Source: Lentibacillus saliphilus
GTDB lineage: Bacteria > Bacillota > Bacilli > Bacillales > Amphibacillaceae
Direction of reading: 5' to 3'
DNA: 64,000 bases
NCBI RefSeq assembly: GCF_019093865.1
Contig: NZ_JABJXD010000001.1
Span: forward strand, 682,001-746,000
Every line of letters starts with the position of its first letter. The stretch's first letter is position 1. The notes under the pieces were generated by a model that saw only the letters and a program-made list of their open reading frames with translations, was not told the DNA's origin and did no database searches. This document shows positions 27,267 through 35,758 of the stretch, one piece after another. The translations under genes and the position numbers were made by a program.

Positions 27267-28571
27267 TTATTGGGTCGTGACCTTCGTTGCAGATGCCGGG
27301 TCTGAGTGTGCTTGAGCCTCTGCCATGCCTTTTTCAATATTAACGAATTTCAATAGGATAATACCACCGATAAAGAAAAACACAAGTGAGAAGATACCGA
27401 GGCGGCTTGAACCGGTTAATTGACCGACCAATGCAAACACAAATGGTCCAACAATTGCTGCGAACTTTGATGATATTCCATAAAAACCAAAAAACTCAGC
27501 ATGTTTGTTCTTTGGAACCATTCGGCCATAAATCGATCGACTTAACGACTGCGCACCACCTTGAACGAGTCCAACACAAATCGCTAGCAAGTAAAAATGC
27601 AGCGCCGATGACATGAAATAACCGAGCACAACAATGCCTAAATACACGTATAACGCAATTAACAATGCCCGTTTTGCTGTAATTTTTCTAGCAAGATAAC
27701 CGAAGAAAAATGTACAAGGTATTCCGACAAATTGGGTAATTAAAAGTGCAATAATTAATGAATTCGTATCAATGCCGATATCTTTCCCATAAATCGTAGC
27801 CATCTTAATAATCGTTGAGATGCCGTCGTTGTACATCCAAAACGCTAATAAAAAAATGAGCAATTGCTTATACTGCTTGATGTCCTTAAATGTATGTCCA
27901 ACTCGAGAAAAGCCGATCGCAATATATGAACGATCTCGTTTCACGGCTATTTTCTTTTCCTCACGGATATTTCTAAATAGGGGAATGGAAAAAATAAACC
28001 ACCAAATACCGACGGTAACGAACGCTGCTTGACTCGCAGCTGTTGCATTCGGCAAGCCAAACCAATCGTGTTTTAAAATCATGAGGATGTTAATAGCAAG
28101 TAGCACACCACCGCCAATATACCCCCAAGCAAAGCCTGAAGTCGATACTTTATCGATATCCTGTTCATCAGCTATCTCTGGTAAAAAAGCATCGTAAAAG
28201 ACGTTCCCTCCAGAAAAACCGATCGTTCCGATGATGAGTAGAACAGACGCAAAAAGATAATCGCCTTCACCTACAAACGCTAGTAAAATACTTGCAATGA
28301 TTCCCATATAGGCAAAGAAACGAAGGAATTTTTTCTTTGCGGCAGAATAATCACTTATAGCGCCTAAAATCGGTGCCATAATTGCGACAATGAGAACTGC
28401 AATTGATTGTGAGTAACCCCAATAACTAGCCGCTACTGAATCCCCTAAGCCTTTAGCGGCGACATCATAATAAAATGTTGGAAGGACCGCTGCCATAATG
28501 GTCGTGGCAAAAGCTGAATTTCCAAAGTCATACAATACCCAGCTAAGCGTTTCTTTCTTCTTAGATTTCAC
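27267..28571 (-). CDS. MFS transporter, UMF1 (YxiO/Atg22-like) family
   Basis: This is a protein of about 434 residues with 12 membrane segments. The UMF1 N terminus is present (WVLYDFGNSAFATTIM), as is an MFS loop APILGAISDYSAAKKKF. B. subtilis YxiO is the nearest relative I can name. Atg22-like relatives export amino acids; the bacterial substrate is unknown. Two in-frame GTG codons compete: 28577 is 3 bases and 28571 is 9 bases from AAGGGG, and the latter (KSKKKETLSW) is preferred. Confidence 0.85.
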   Translation of the reverse strand: MKSKKKETLSWVLYDFGNSAFATTIMAAVLPTFYYDVAAKGLGDSVAASYWGYSQSIAVLIVAIMAPILGAISDYSAAKKKFLRFFAYMGIIASILLAFVGEGDYLFASVLLIIGTIGFSGGNVFYDAFLPEIADEQDIDKVSTSGFAWGYIGGGVLLAINILMILKHDWFGLPNATAASQAAFVTVGIWWFIFSIPLFRNIREEKKIAVKRDRSYIAIGFSRVGHTFKDIKQYKQLLIFLLAFWMYNDGISTIIKMATIYGKDIGIDTNSLIIALLITQFVGIPCTFFFGYLARKITAKRALLIALYVYLGIVVLGYFMSSALHFYLLAICVGLVQGGAQSLSRSIYGRMVPKNKHAEFFGFYGISSKFAAIVGPFVFALVGQLTGSSRLGIFSLVFFFIGGIILLKFVNIEKGMAEAQAHSDPASATKVTTQ

Positions 28572-28654
28572 ATACACACCCCTTTTATAATTTATATAAG
28601 CATTGATTTTAAGCCTATTTGTTCAGAACCGTTAAGTGTTATAAACCCGTTACC

Positions 28655-28825
28655 TTTCACTGCAGGCGGACGCTTTCCGCGGGCACGGCTTGAGCCTCGG
28701 GCCAACAGGAGGTTGGTCATGAAGGCGTTGCAACAGGACGTTGCGACCTTAGCCTTCCTTCCTTTTAACCTCTGTGGGGTCTCAAGACTCGTGCTGTTCC
28801 CGCAGGAGTCGCCGCCTTCCATTCC
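28655..28825. repeat. Long imperfect palindromic dispersed repeat
   Basis: A left arm beginning GGCGGACGCTTTCCGCGGGC (from 28665) pairs with a right arm ending TTCCCGCAGGAGTCGCCGCC (to 28816). About 70 bases between them contain further inverted repeats (GAAGGC/GCCTTC and GCAAC/GTTGC). From memory this is a family of noncoding repeats common in Bacillaceae intergenic DNA. It is GC-rich compared with its surroundings. A decayed second copy lies at 49804-49860. Apart from it, 28572-29122 shows nothing coding. Confidence 0.8.
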
Positions 28826-29122
28826 AGGTAACTCAGTATGTGCGTCTATTTCATATATGAATGAACCTACATCATGAACGATCTGAAATACATCATCCAC
28901 TTATGTATAAGAATAACAAAAATACAATTATTTCTGCTCTGAAAGACTCATTTTTAACCTTAATTTATCACTTATTTAACACTGCCATGATGTGTGCGAT
29001 GTTAGTCCGTCATCTTGGGTTTATATGTATTTTAAAGTGGCTTGCATCACATTAAAAATTAAGGGACGGTACGAGACATAGGAAAAGCGCCTTGCCAGCT
29101 GTGACAAGACGTTAATCCATCG

Positions 29123-29356
29123 TTATTCATAACGATACGGTTTATATTGCTCACCGAGCTCCAAAAACATATTTCGATCTCCAGAATCTATTGCGTCATT
29201 GATCGCTGCTTCCAATTGGTTTTTATTCCACTTATAACATAATTCATCCATGATCAATCGGGCAGACACTTGTAGTTCATAAGGAATTTCGCGCTTTGCC
29301 CGAATAACTGGACCAGTGTAACGAACGTACGTGCAACTTGCAGTCTGTTTTGGCAT
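29123..29356 (-). CDS. IDEAL-domain protein
   Basis: This 77-residue protein has an IDEAL domain in its C-terminal half (ARLIMDELCYKWNKNQL, then AIDSGDRNMFLELGEQY), named after the motif seen in YpiB and YozD. Its function is unknown; it may bind partners by the helical hairpin. The frame opens at GTG 29365, but AAAGGAG has an 8-base spacing to ATG 29356 (MPKQTASCTY), which is the start. It is monocistronic. Confidence 0.85.
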   Translation of the reverse strand: MPKQTASCTYVRYTGPVIRAKREIPYELQVSARLIMDELCYKWNKNQLEAAINDAIDSGDRNMFLELGEQYKPYRYE

Positions 29357-29457
29357 GGCACACACTCCTTTGGTCCCTTTTTATTATTATGCTTAATCTT
29401 TTGAATAATTGCAAGCATAAATATTAAAAATGGACGTCTATCATATAAGAATGTGCG

Positions 29458-30687
29458 TTATGGATCAATATTTCTATATGCCAGCCAACCAGCTCCAAGG
29501 GCAAATATCGCTAATAGTCCGGCAATCCAGGCAATATCCTTTGTCATGAGAAATGCAATTGTTGGCGGACCAGCTGCCACCCCGATAAAGCGCATTGCAC
29601 TATAAATGGATGTAACGATACCACGTACATCCTTATCAAGGCTTTTTGTAATTAAAGCATCGAGAGCGGGTAATGCCATGCCAATTCCTGTGCCACATAG
29701 AAAGAATATAGTCAGTAAATATACCGGATGTGCCTTAAACGGGATAGCAATAACACTGCTCCCAGCCAAAACAATTCCAATAAACGTTACCCATTTCATA
29801 ACGACAAGGTTATCCTTAATTTGCTTCCCCGATATATAAGAAGCAATCGCAAGCGCTAATAATGGCACCGCAAGCATGAGCCCTTTCCAAATCCCTTCAT
29901 AGCCAAATGTATCTTCTAGAATACTGGATAAATAAAATAAGAAGCCAAACAATATGAACATTAATATGGCACCGATTGCAAAAACAGCATATAACCATCT
30001 TGAGTGTTCTTTAAAGACAGATTTAATCAATTTTAAGTACGCCTTCAACGTGAATGGTTCATCTTCATTATTGCCTGCATCGTTATCCTTTGTTTGAATT
30101 AAAAAAGCAACGAGTAAAACTGATACGAGACTGAATACCGGGATTGATAAAAAGGGTAAATACCAGATGACGGTTGCAAGAGCTGATCCAAGAATAGGAC
30201 TGAGTACTTTTCCTGCAGTATTAGACGTTTCAATTATCCCCATTGTTGAACTTGCATCCTCATCCCGTTGAAACATATCACCTACGAGTGGAAGCACTAT
30301 TGGCGCTGCACCTGATGCCCCTATGCCTTGCAGAATTCTTCCTAATAATATGATTATAAAGGGGTCGTCCATTTTCCATGATGCAATACCACTAATTAGA
30401 CCTCCTGCTCCCGTTAAAATTAAGGCAGGAATAATGACTTTTTTCCGTCCAAACCTGTCCGATAGAAAACCTGCCACTGGAATAAGAATAATTGCAACAA
30501 TCGAGTAAACCGTAATGATGTAACTCGATTGCATGGCCGATATACCGAGCTCTTTTTCCATGAGAGGTAGTATTGGAATGAGCATTGAGTTGCCTAATGT
30601 CATAATAAGGGGAATTGATGCAAGTGAAACAATTGCCCACCGTCTTTTACTTTGATCGGCAACACCACTGTTGCTTGTTTCTGTCAT
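29458..30687 (-). CDS. MFS drug-efflux-type transporter
   Basis: This 409-residue protein has 12 predicted membrane segments and a DHA1-type MFS pattern, with loop motif GFLSDRFGRKKVI and antiporter motif C-like GPPTIAFLM. It resembles the YmfD/Bmr-type exporters of Bacillus. Proton-coupled export of a small molecule is expected; the substrate is unknown. AAAGGA lies 9 bases before the ATG. It is divergent from the CDF exporter gene with a 356-base regulatory gap. Confidence 0.85.
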   Translation of the reverse strand: MTETSNSGVADQSKRRWAIVSLASIPLIMTLGNSMLIPILPLMEKELGISAMQSSYIITVYSIVAIILIPVAGFLSDRFGRKKVIIPALILTGAGGLISGIASWKMDDPFIIILLGRILQGIGASGAAPIVLPLVGDMFQRDEDASSTMGIIETSNTAGKVLSPILGSALATVIWYLPFLSIPVFSLVSVLLVAFLIQTKDNDAGNNEDEPFTLKAYLKLIKSVFKEHSRWLYAVFAIGAILMFILFGFLFYLSSILEDTFGYEGIWKGLMLAVPLLALAIASYISGKQIKDNLVVMKWVTFIGIVLAGSSVIAIPFKAHPVYLLTIFFLCGTGIGMALPALDALITKSLDKDVRGIVTSIYSAMRFIGVAAGPPTIAFLMTKDIAWIAGLLAIFALGAGWLAYRNIDP

Positions 30688-30786
30688 GACATTACATCCT
30701 TTACGTAATCGATTCAGTCAAGCATAAGCTGACCTTTAAACTATCATTACTTTGTACATGAATGATGTTTTTATGCTTGAATGCTC

Positions 30787-30804
30787 TTTGGATATTTATC
30801 CAAA
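30787..30804. promoter_or_regulatory. Inverted repeat TTTGGAT-ATTT-ATCCAAA
   Basis: These perfect 7-base arms with a 4-base spacer lie 100 bases upstream of the MFS gene in the divergent gap. This is an operator candidate. The rest of 30688-30920 is AT-rich with no clear promoter. Confidence 0.4.
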
Positions 30805-30921
30805 AAATTATGACATACACGTTCGTTTATTTTGGCGTCTTCCATAGACACATTCAGTCATCTAAACATAAAAGAAAAGATATCACTTAGATACCGATTA
30901 TTTTGTATCACAACGCTAGGA

Positions 30922-30940
30922 ATGTTTCCTTAAGCCAAGA
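30922..30940 (+). promoter_or_regulatory. MntR-like box upstream of the CDF exporter
   Basis: The minus strand reads CTTGGCTTAAGGAAAC (30924-30939), matching 14 of 16 bases of the MntR-type site TTTGCCTTAAGGAAAC. A TATACT -10 lies at 31002-31007 with no -35, so the site would be near -80, fitting activation. Confidence 0.6.
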
Positions 30941-31043
30941 AGTATACCTTTAGGCTTTAATGTTTGTCTAGACCCACCAGAATAGGGTTTGATACACTGA
31001 ATATACTTTAGTTATGTTGCACTATAGAGATGGAGGTAAATCG

Positions 31044-31922
31044 ATGGAGAGAGTAGATGATTTAAAAAGAGGGGAAAAAGGCGCATGGATTAGCATTTTT
31101 GCCTATCTGATCCTTGCTTCGACTAAATTAGTGTTCTCTCATATCGGCAACTCACACGCACTTCAAGCAGACGGCTTAAACAACGCCACGGATGTTGTTG
31201 CATCTGTTGCTGTTTTAATCGGCTTAAAAATCTCACGCAGACCTCCTGATGAAGATCATCACTATGGACATTATCGTGCCGAAACGATTGCTTCACTGAT
31301 CGCTGCTTTCATTATGGTCACGGTTGGCATACAAGTCATCACAAATACCATACAAAAACTGATATCGCTTGAAACTACCCAGCCTGATATGTTAACAGCT
31401 TGGGTGGCACTAGGTGGTGCCATCGTCATGTATGCTGTATACCGCTTTAATCTTAAATTATCACGCACAGTAGACAGTAGCGCTCTATATGCAGCTGCTC
31501 AAGATAACCGCTCCGATGCGCTCGTTAGTATTGGTGCCTTTATCGGTATCGGTGGGGCGCAGCTTGGACTTTTTTGGCTTGACCCGTTAACTGGTTTTAT
31601 TGTAGGGTTAATCATTTGTAAAACGGCGTGGGATATATTTAAAGATGCGACACATGCTTTAACGGATGGATTTGATGAAAAACGGATTATGGAAATTAAA
31701 GAAAGTGTGGCGCGCGTTGCAGATGTTAAAAAAGTTGCGGATGTAAAGGGGCGCATTCATGGTAATAAGGCGCTTATAGATATTACCATTCTCGTTGATC
31801 CAGAACATAATGTCGAGAAGAGCCATGATATAACTGTGAAGGTTGAACGTCTACTCGAGGAGAAACATCATATCACATATGCACACATTCATATCGAACC
31901 GTATTATGAATCGCATACTTAA
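31044..31922 (+). CDS. CDF manganese exporter, MneP/MneS-like
   Basis: This 292-residue cation diffusion facilitator has six membrane segments and a C-terminal cytosolic metal-sensing domain. The transport site is Asn46-Asp50 (NNATD) and Asp154-Asp158 (DNRSD). Asn plus three Asp is the Mn-type site, whereas Zn-type CDFs have His. It should export Mn2+ in exchange for protons. B. subtilis MneP and MneS are the models. The open frame starts at 31014, but TGGAGG precedes ATG 31044 at 7 bases, which is the start. A MntR-like box upstream supports the role. Confidence 0.88.
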   Translation: MERVDDLKRGEKGAWISIFAYLILASTKLVFSHIGNSHALQADGLNNATDVVASVAVLIGLKISRRPPDEDHHYGHYRAETIASLIAAFIMVTVGIQVITNTIQKLISLETTQPDMLTAWVALGGAIVMYAVYRFNLKLSRTVDSSALYAAAQDNRSDALVSIGAFIGIGGAQLGLFWLDPLTGFIVGLIICKTAWDIFKDATHALTDGFDEKRIMEIKESVARVADVKKVADVKGRIHGNKALIDITILVDPEHNVEKSHDITVKVERLLEEKHHITYAHIHIEPYYESHT

Positions 31923-31924
31923 AG

Positions 31925-31972
31925 CAAAAAAAACGAAGAAATGTCCTTGTAAAAGGTTTCTTCGCTTTTTTT
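31925..31972. terminator. Bidirectional terminator
   Basis: GAAGAAA and TTTCTTC stems are flanked by A and T tracts, between the convergent CDF and GNAT genes. Confidence 0.75.
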
Positions 31973-31987
31973 GTATTCAACATTCAC

Positions 31988-32527
31988 TTATACAGGTTGA
32001 TTTAATAAGTCCAACAAATTGTCGATGGAAGTCCAACCATAAGCTGTTTCTTGGTATGTGCCTTCCCCAATTGTTGTGGCTTCTTCTCCAACTGGTTGTG
32101 CTTGATACCGTTCATAAAATCTGCTGGACGGATTCTGCTTTAAAATCCAAACGAGTAAGGAACCAAACTCTAATCGTTTCATCTCTTCTGCAAAGGCTTT
32201 TAATAAACGTGCCCCAAGCCCTTGTTTTTGAAAGGCATCCAATAAGTATATCGTGTATATTTCACAATCGTAATCAAAGCGCTTCGTTCGCTCTGGTCCG
32301 CCAGATATAAATCCAACCACTTGCGTACCATTTTCAATTACGAGTGTGCATTGATTTGCTTTTTGCACCTGAAGTATCGTTTCCCACAATATTTTGCGGT
32401 TTTCATACGTCATATTTGATAAGTCTTTTTCATCCAAAAGCTCTGCATATGTACTTTTCCAGCTTTGCACGTGAATATTAGCAATTTCTTCTGCATCCTC
32501 GTACACAGCCTTTCGTATCGTAAACAT
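31988..32527 (-). CDS. GNAT N-acetyltransferase
   Basis: This 179-residue GNAT protein has a standard acetyl-CoA loop, QKQGLGARLL near residue 105, a typical N terminus IRKAVYEDAEEIANIHVQSW and a C-terminal SSRFYERYQAQPVGEE. This pattern is common in putative small-molecule or peptide acetyltransferases of Bacillus; the substrate cannot be inferred. GGGGG lies 7 bases before the ATG. It may be cotranscribed after azlCD, 30 bases away in the same direction. Confidence 0.82.
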   Translation of the reverse strand: MFTIRKAVYEDAEEIANIHVQSWKSTYAELLDEKDLSNMTYENRKILWETILQVQKANQCTLVIENGTQVVGFISGGPERTKRFDYDCEIYTIYLLDAFQKQGLGARLLKAFAEEMKRLEFGSLLVWILKQNPSSRFYERYQAQPVGEEATTIGEGTYQETAYGWTSIDNLLDLLNQPV

Positions 32528-32557
32528 AAGATGTCCCCCTGACTAAAACCGCTTTTC

Positions 32558-32851
32558 TTACATAGATAATAGGAACACAGTGATGATGGCACCGAACACA
32601 ACGAGAATGACATTTAGTCCAAGTAAAGCAAGTCCGATCGCAACAAGGCCCCCTAACAATCCAATTCGAGGGTCCTCTCCTTGAACAGTCATAATACCAG
32701 GAAAAATAAGCGCACCAAGAGCAGCGAATGGAATTCCATTCAACCAGCGGTTAACCCAATCACGAAATTCAAGTTTATCAACGATCAATGCAGGTATGGC
32801 ACGTGGAATCATCGTTACAAGTACCATGCCCACGATTATCACAAATATCAT
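32558..32851 (-). CDS. azlD: AzlD-family small subunit of branched-chain amino acid exporter
   Basis: This 97-residue membrane protein has three to four hydrophobic segments and the AzlD pattern MVLVTMIPRAIPALIVDKL. It partners AzlC in exporting branched-chain amino acids or analogues such as azaleucine. The start overlaps the azlC stop by 4 bases (ATGA), so the pair is translationally coupled. Confidence 0.9.
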   Translation of the reverse strand: MIFVIIVGMVLVTMIPRAIPALIVDKLEFRDWVNRWLNGIPFAALGALIFPGIMTVQGEDPRIGLLGGLVAIGLALLGLNVILVVFGAIITVFLLSM

Positions 32852-33573
32852 CTCGTATCCTCCTTCAGTAAAAATACGCCGCTAAACCCGCCAATAACCG
32901 TTGCCAATACAATTGCCCAACCATCGGACATAAACATTCCAAATACATAATTTAGCAACATGGCAACAACAGCAATTAAACCGACTTTTAGCTCTTTTTT
33001 AACTGAAGGAATCAACAAACCAATAAACATGGCATACAGTGCAATCCCCATGCTTTCGCTCAGTCGTTCAGGGATAATATCACCTAAAAGACCGCCTAGT
33101 AATGATCCAAATACCCATGAAAAATAAGCCGTTAATATAAGTCCTGCATAGAAATATCGTCCATACTTCTTTTTACCTTCATCTTTATGTATGGCTGATA
33201 CGGCAAATGTTTCATCCGTCAGTCCCAATGATAAGGGAACTTTCCAGCGAAGTCCAATATCACGCATGTGGTTAACAAACGATAAGCTCATGACAAAATG
33301 ACGGAAATTCAAAACAAGTGTTGCGATGATGATTTCAGCTGCACCTGCACCAATTGCAATCATGTTCGCGCCCATAAATTGACTTGCCCCTGCAAATACA
33401 AGGACACTCATCGCGACAAGCTCGAGTAATGTTAAGCCCGCCTGTTTAGCCAGCACGCCATATGTCAAAGCAATCGGTAAGTAACCGAGCATGATCGGAA
33501 AACCGACTATAAAGCCTTTTTTCATCATATCCTTTGCAGTTGGTAACGAGGCTTCTTGTGCTTCCCTCTCCAT
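32848..33573 (-). CDS. azlC: AzlC-family branched-chain amino acid exporter
   Basis: This 241-residue membrane protein has about seven segments and the AzlC motifs GFPIMLGYLPIALTYGVLA and VFAGASQFMGANMIA. With AzlD it forms an exporter for branched-chain amino acids. GAGGG sits 7 bases before ATG 33573 (MEREAQEAS), while ATG 33579 is too close, so 33573 is preferred. No Lrp-type regulator gene (azlB) is adjacent, unlike the B. subtilis azl operon. Confidence 0.9.
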   Translation of the reverse strand: MEREAQEASLPTAKDMMKKGFIVGFPIMLGYLPIALTYGVLAKQAGLTLLELVAMSVLVFAGASQFMGANMIAIGAGAAEIIIATLVLNFRHFVMSLSFVNHMRDIGLRWKVPLSLGLTDETFAVSAIHKDEGKKKYGRYFYAGLILTAYFSWVFGSLLGGLLGDIIPERLSESMGIALYAMFIGLLIPSVKKELKVGLIAVVAMLLNYVFGMFMSDGWAIVLATVIGGFSGVFLLKEDTR

Positions 33574-33689
33574 CCTCATCCCTCACTCTTTTTTCAATTG
33601 ATATACTATTATAACAAACAGAAAAAAAAGGTAAAGGAAACTGTATATTGACGTTACATTTTTATAGGTCGTCCTTTTAAAAAAGCCAA

Positions 33690-33720
33690 AGAAAAACCCG
33701 TCACAACATATGTGCGGGTC
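33690..33720 (-). terminator. Terminator after the methionine aminopeptidase gene
   Basis: ACCCG and CGGGT with inner CACA/TGTG form a stem followed by TTTTTC on the minus strand. Confidence 0.7.
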
Positions 33721-33733
33721 ATACTGCTTTTCA

Positions 33734-34483
33734 TTAATCTTGATCGGTAATGATAATTGGTTCTCCTTTTGTAACGATGAGGGTGTGTTCATACTGAGCA
33801 GAGCGGCCTTTGTCCACGGTTCTAGCGGTCCAATTGTTTGCATCCATTTTACTCTGCCATTCTCCTTCATTGATCATCGGTTCGATCGTAATGGCCATAC
33901 CTTCTTTGAGTCGTAAGCCTTTATTAGGCAATCCGAAATGAGGGATATGTGGTTCCTCATGAATTGTTGGGCCAATGCCATGGCCAGTGAAGTCACGTAC
34001 AACCGAAAATCCTTCACCTTCTGCATACGTTTGAATCGCATGCCCAATATCGCCAATGCGATTTCCTGCTTTTGCTTGTTCAATTCCTTTATATAGAGCC
34101 TTTTTTGTCACATCCATTAAGCGGCGCCCTTTTTCATCAACCTGACCTACAGCATATGTCCATGCAGAGTCTGCCAAACCACCATCTAGATTCACGACCA
34201 TATCAATCGTGACGAGATCGCCATCTTTTAGAGCTTCTTCTCGTGGAAACCCGTGACATATTTCATCATTAATGGAAGCACAAGTTGCATAAGGATAATC
34301 ACTGAACCCTTTTTGCTCAGGTGTGGCACCATGTTCTGCTAAAAATCCTTCCACAAATTGGTCGATTTCCATAGTCGTTACGCCTGGCTTAATCATCTTA
34401 GCTATTTCTTTATGACAGGCAACGAGCAAGTCGCCCGCCTTTTGCATTTTTTCAATTTCTCGCTTACTTTTCCTAGTAATCAT
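33734..34483 (-). CDS. mapB: Type I methionine aminopeptidase
   Basis: This 249-residue cytosolic metalloenzyme removes the initiator Met from nascent proteins. All metal ligands are present: Asp94, Asp105, His168, Glu201 and Glu232, plus His77 and His175 of the active site. Its length and isolation from the ribosomal-protein cluster fit the second copy, MapB (YflG), of B. subtilis rather than the essential map. AAAGGAAG precedes the ATG. It is monocistronic. Confidence 0.9.
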   Translation of the reverse strand: MITRKSKREIEKMQKAGDLLVACHKEIAKMIKPGVTTMEIDQFVEGFLAEHGATPEQKGFSDYPYATCASINDEICHGFPREEALKDGDLVTIDMVVNLDGGLADSAWTYAVGQVDEKGRRLMDVTKKALYKGIEQAKAGNRIGDIGHAIQTYAEGEGFSVVRDFTGHGIGPTIHEEPHIPHFGLPNKGLRLKEGMAITIEPMINEGEWQSKMDANNWTARTVDKGRSAQYEHTLIVTKGEPIIITDQD

Positions 34484-34656
34484 TTATTTCTTCCTTTCCA
34501 GTAAAATCACTCATAGAAGCCTGCATGAATATCCTTCTTAAAGTGTACCACAAAACATTATATTCATCATCAAGCACAGCCACACCGGCATTCAGCATCT
34601 AATTTATTATATGTGCCCTTACACAATAAGGTAACATGCATATACTGTATTGCTAA

Positions 34657-34748
34657 CGTAAACCTCCATTGTTGCAAAAAACCATCCCAACATTGTACCG
34701 ATTAGACTTACTGACCTCTCTCACATTTATTTTTGCGTGAGGTTTACG
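34657..34748. repeat. Inverted repeat pair CGTAAACCTC / GAGGTTTACG
   Basis: Perfect 10-base arms (34657-34666 and 34739-34748) are separated by 72 bases. They extend to about 14 with one indel (CTAA/TTAG). They lie upstream of the YjcZ-type gene in the gap 34484-34799. Nothing else is evident in that gap. Confidence 0.55.
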
Positions 34749-34799
34749 ATTAGTGAAGCGTTTATCCTACTCGATCACCATAAGAGGAGGTGCTATTTC

Positions 34800-34892
34800 A
34801 TGGGTTATGATGGCGGCTATGGTAACGATTTTGTGTTAGTTGTCGTGTTATTTATTTTGCTGATCATTGTAGGTGCAAGCTTTTGGTATTAA
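34800..34892 (+). CDS. YjcZ-family sporulation micropeptide
   Basis: This 30-residue peptide begins MGYDGGYGNDF and continues as one hydrophobic helix (VLVVVLFILLIIVGASF) ending in WY. This is the YjcZ/YtzI-like pattern of tiny spore-associated membrane peptides (relatives of SscA). AGGAGGTG precedes the ATG at 7-8 bases. A good terminator follows at 34938. Sporulation expression is inferred from family; I could not place a sigma-E or sigma-K promoter with confidence. Confidence 0.85.
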   Translation: MGYDGGYGNDFVLVVVLFILLIIVGASFWY

Positions 34893-34937
34893 GCTAGGAT
34901 ATTTTCCATCGCTATCAAAGGCTTACTACAAAGCACT

Positions 34938-34970
34938 AAAAAAATCTGCCCAAATCTTGGGCAGATTTCC
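34938..34970. terminator. Bidirectional terminator
   Basis: AAATCTGCCCAA and TTGGGCAGATTT form a perfect 12-bp stem with a 3-base loop, between the YjcZ-type and SDR genes. Confidence 0.85.
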
Positions 34971-34981
34971 TTTGTATATTT

Positions 34982-35740
34982 TTATATATAATCACGGACA
35001 TTGTATATATGACCATTTTCAATACGTGCTGCATCACCTAAAATATCTACCAAAACGCTTGCTACTTCTTTTGGCGTGCGTAGCATTCCTTGCTCTTTAT
35101 AGTCACGAAACGTATCGCGTTCTATAAAGGCTGCTTTTGACGTTTGACGAATATCCGTCTGCATATCCGTATCCATAATACCTGGACTAAAGGCAAATAC
35201 GTTATGCTGTGTGCCGAGTGCTTCTTGTTCAAGCGCTACTGTTTTTGTGTACATATTCATACTTGCTTTTGTACTACAGTAGGCACTCCAGCCATATACA
35301 GGACGCTCTGCTGCGCCTGATGTAACCGTCACACCGTTAAACGCAACGTCATGATCTGTTGCATATTTTAAGCTCATATTCATTAAAGCCATCGGAGCGA
35401 CTGTATTAATCATGACATGATTTTGAAGATCTGCGTTATCTATATGCATAGACTGATGAATCGGCTCGACAACACCTGCATTGTTTATCAGGTCAAATCG
35501 CTGGACATGATGTTCGGTTAAATAGCTGCTAATTTTTGTAAAGGTCTCTTCAATCGCGCTCACGTCAGCTAAATCACATTGAAAATGGGTGAAAGACACG
35601 TGATTGAGATGAGCTGTCTCCTTTAATTTAACATTCGTTTTACGAGATATGCCAATAACATGAGTGCCATTCTCCATTAATAATTGAGCTGTTGCTGCGC
35701 CTAGTCCTCTCGAAACACCTGTTACGATAGCAACATGCAT
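34982..35740 (-). CDS. yueD: Short-chain dehydrogenase, YueD/benzil-reductase-like
   Basis: This 252-residue SDR has a Rossmann NADP site TGVSRGLGAA, the NNAG motif (LINNAGVVEP), and catalytic Ser plus YCSTK (Tyr-X3-Lys) near 160. It matches the sepiapterin-reductase-like group that includes YueD, the (S)-benzoin-forming benzil reductase. The natural substrate is unknown. GGGGGA supports the ATG. It follows the dipeptidase gene by about 18 bases and is probably cotranscribed. Confidence 0.85.
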   Translation of the reverse strand: MHVAIVTGVSRGLGAATAQLLMENGTHVIGISRKTNVKLKETAHLNHVSFTHFQCDLADVSAIEETFTKISSYLTEHHVQRFDLINNAGVVEPIHQSMHIDNADLQNHVMINTVAPMALMNMSLKYATDHDVAFNGVTVTSGAAERPVYGWSAYCSTKASMNMYTKTVALEQEALGTQHNVFAFSPGIMDTDMQTDIRQTSKAAFIERDTFRDYKEQGMLRTPKEVASVLVDILGDAARIENGHIYNVRDYI

Positions 35741-35758
35741 TCAAACATCCCCCTCAGT

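Noticed and set aside
28592-28900. 102-codon ORF on the minus strand
   Set aside because: It reads through the palindromic dispersed repeat and has no supported start or homology.
30840-31043. yybP-ykoY manganese riboswitch before the CDF exporter
   Set aside because: The conserved core was not found; the MntR-like DNA box explains Mn control better.
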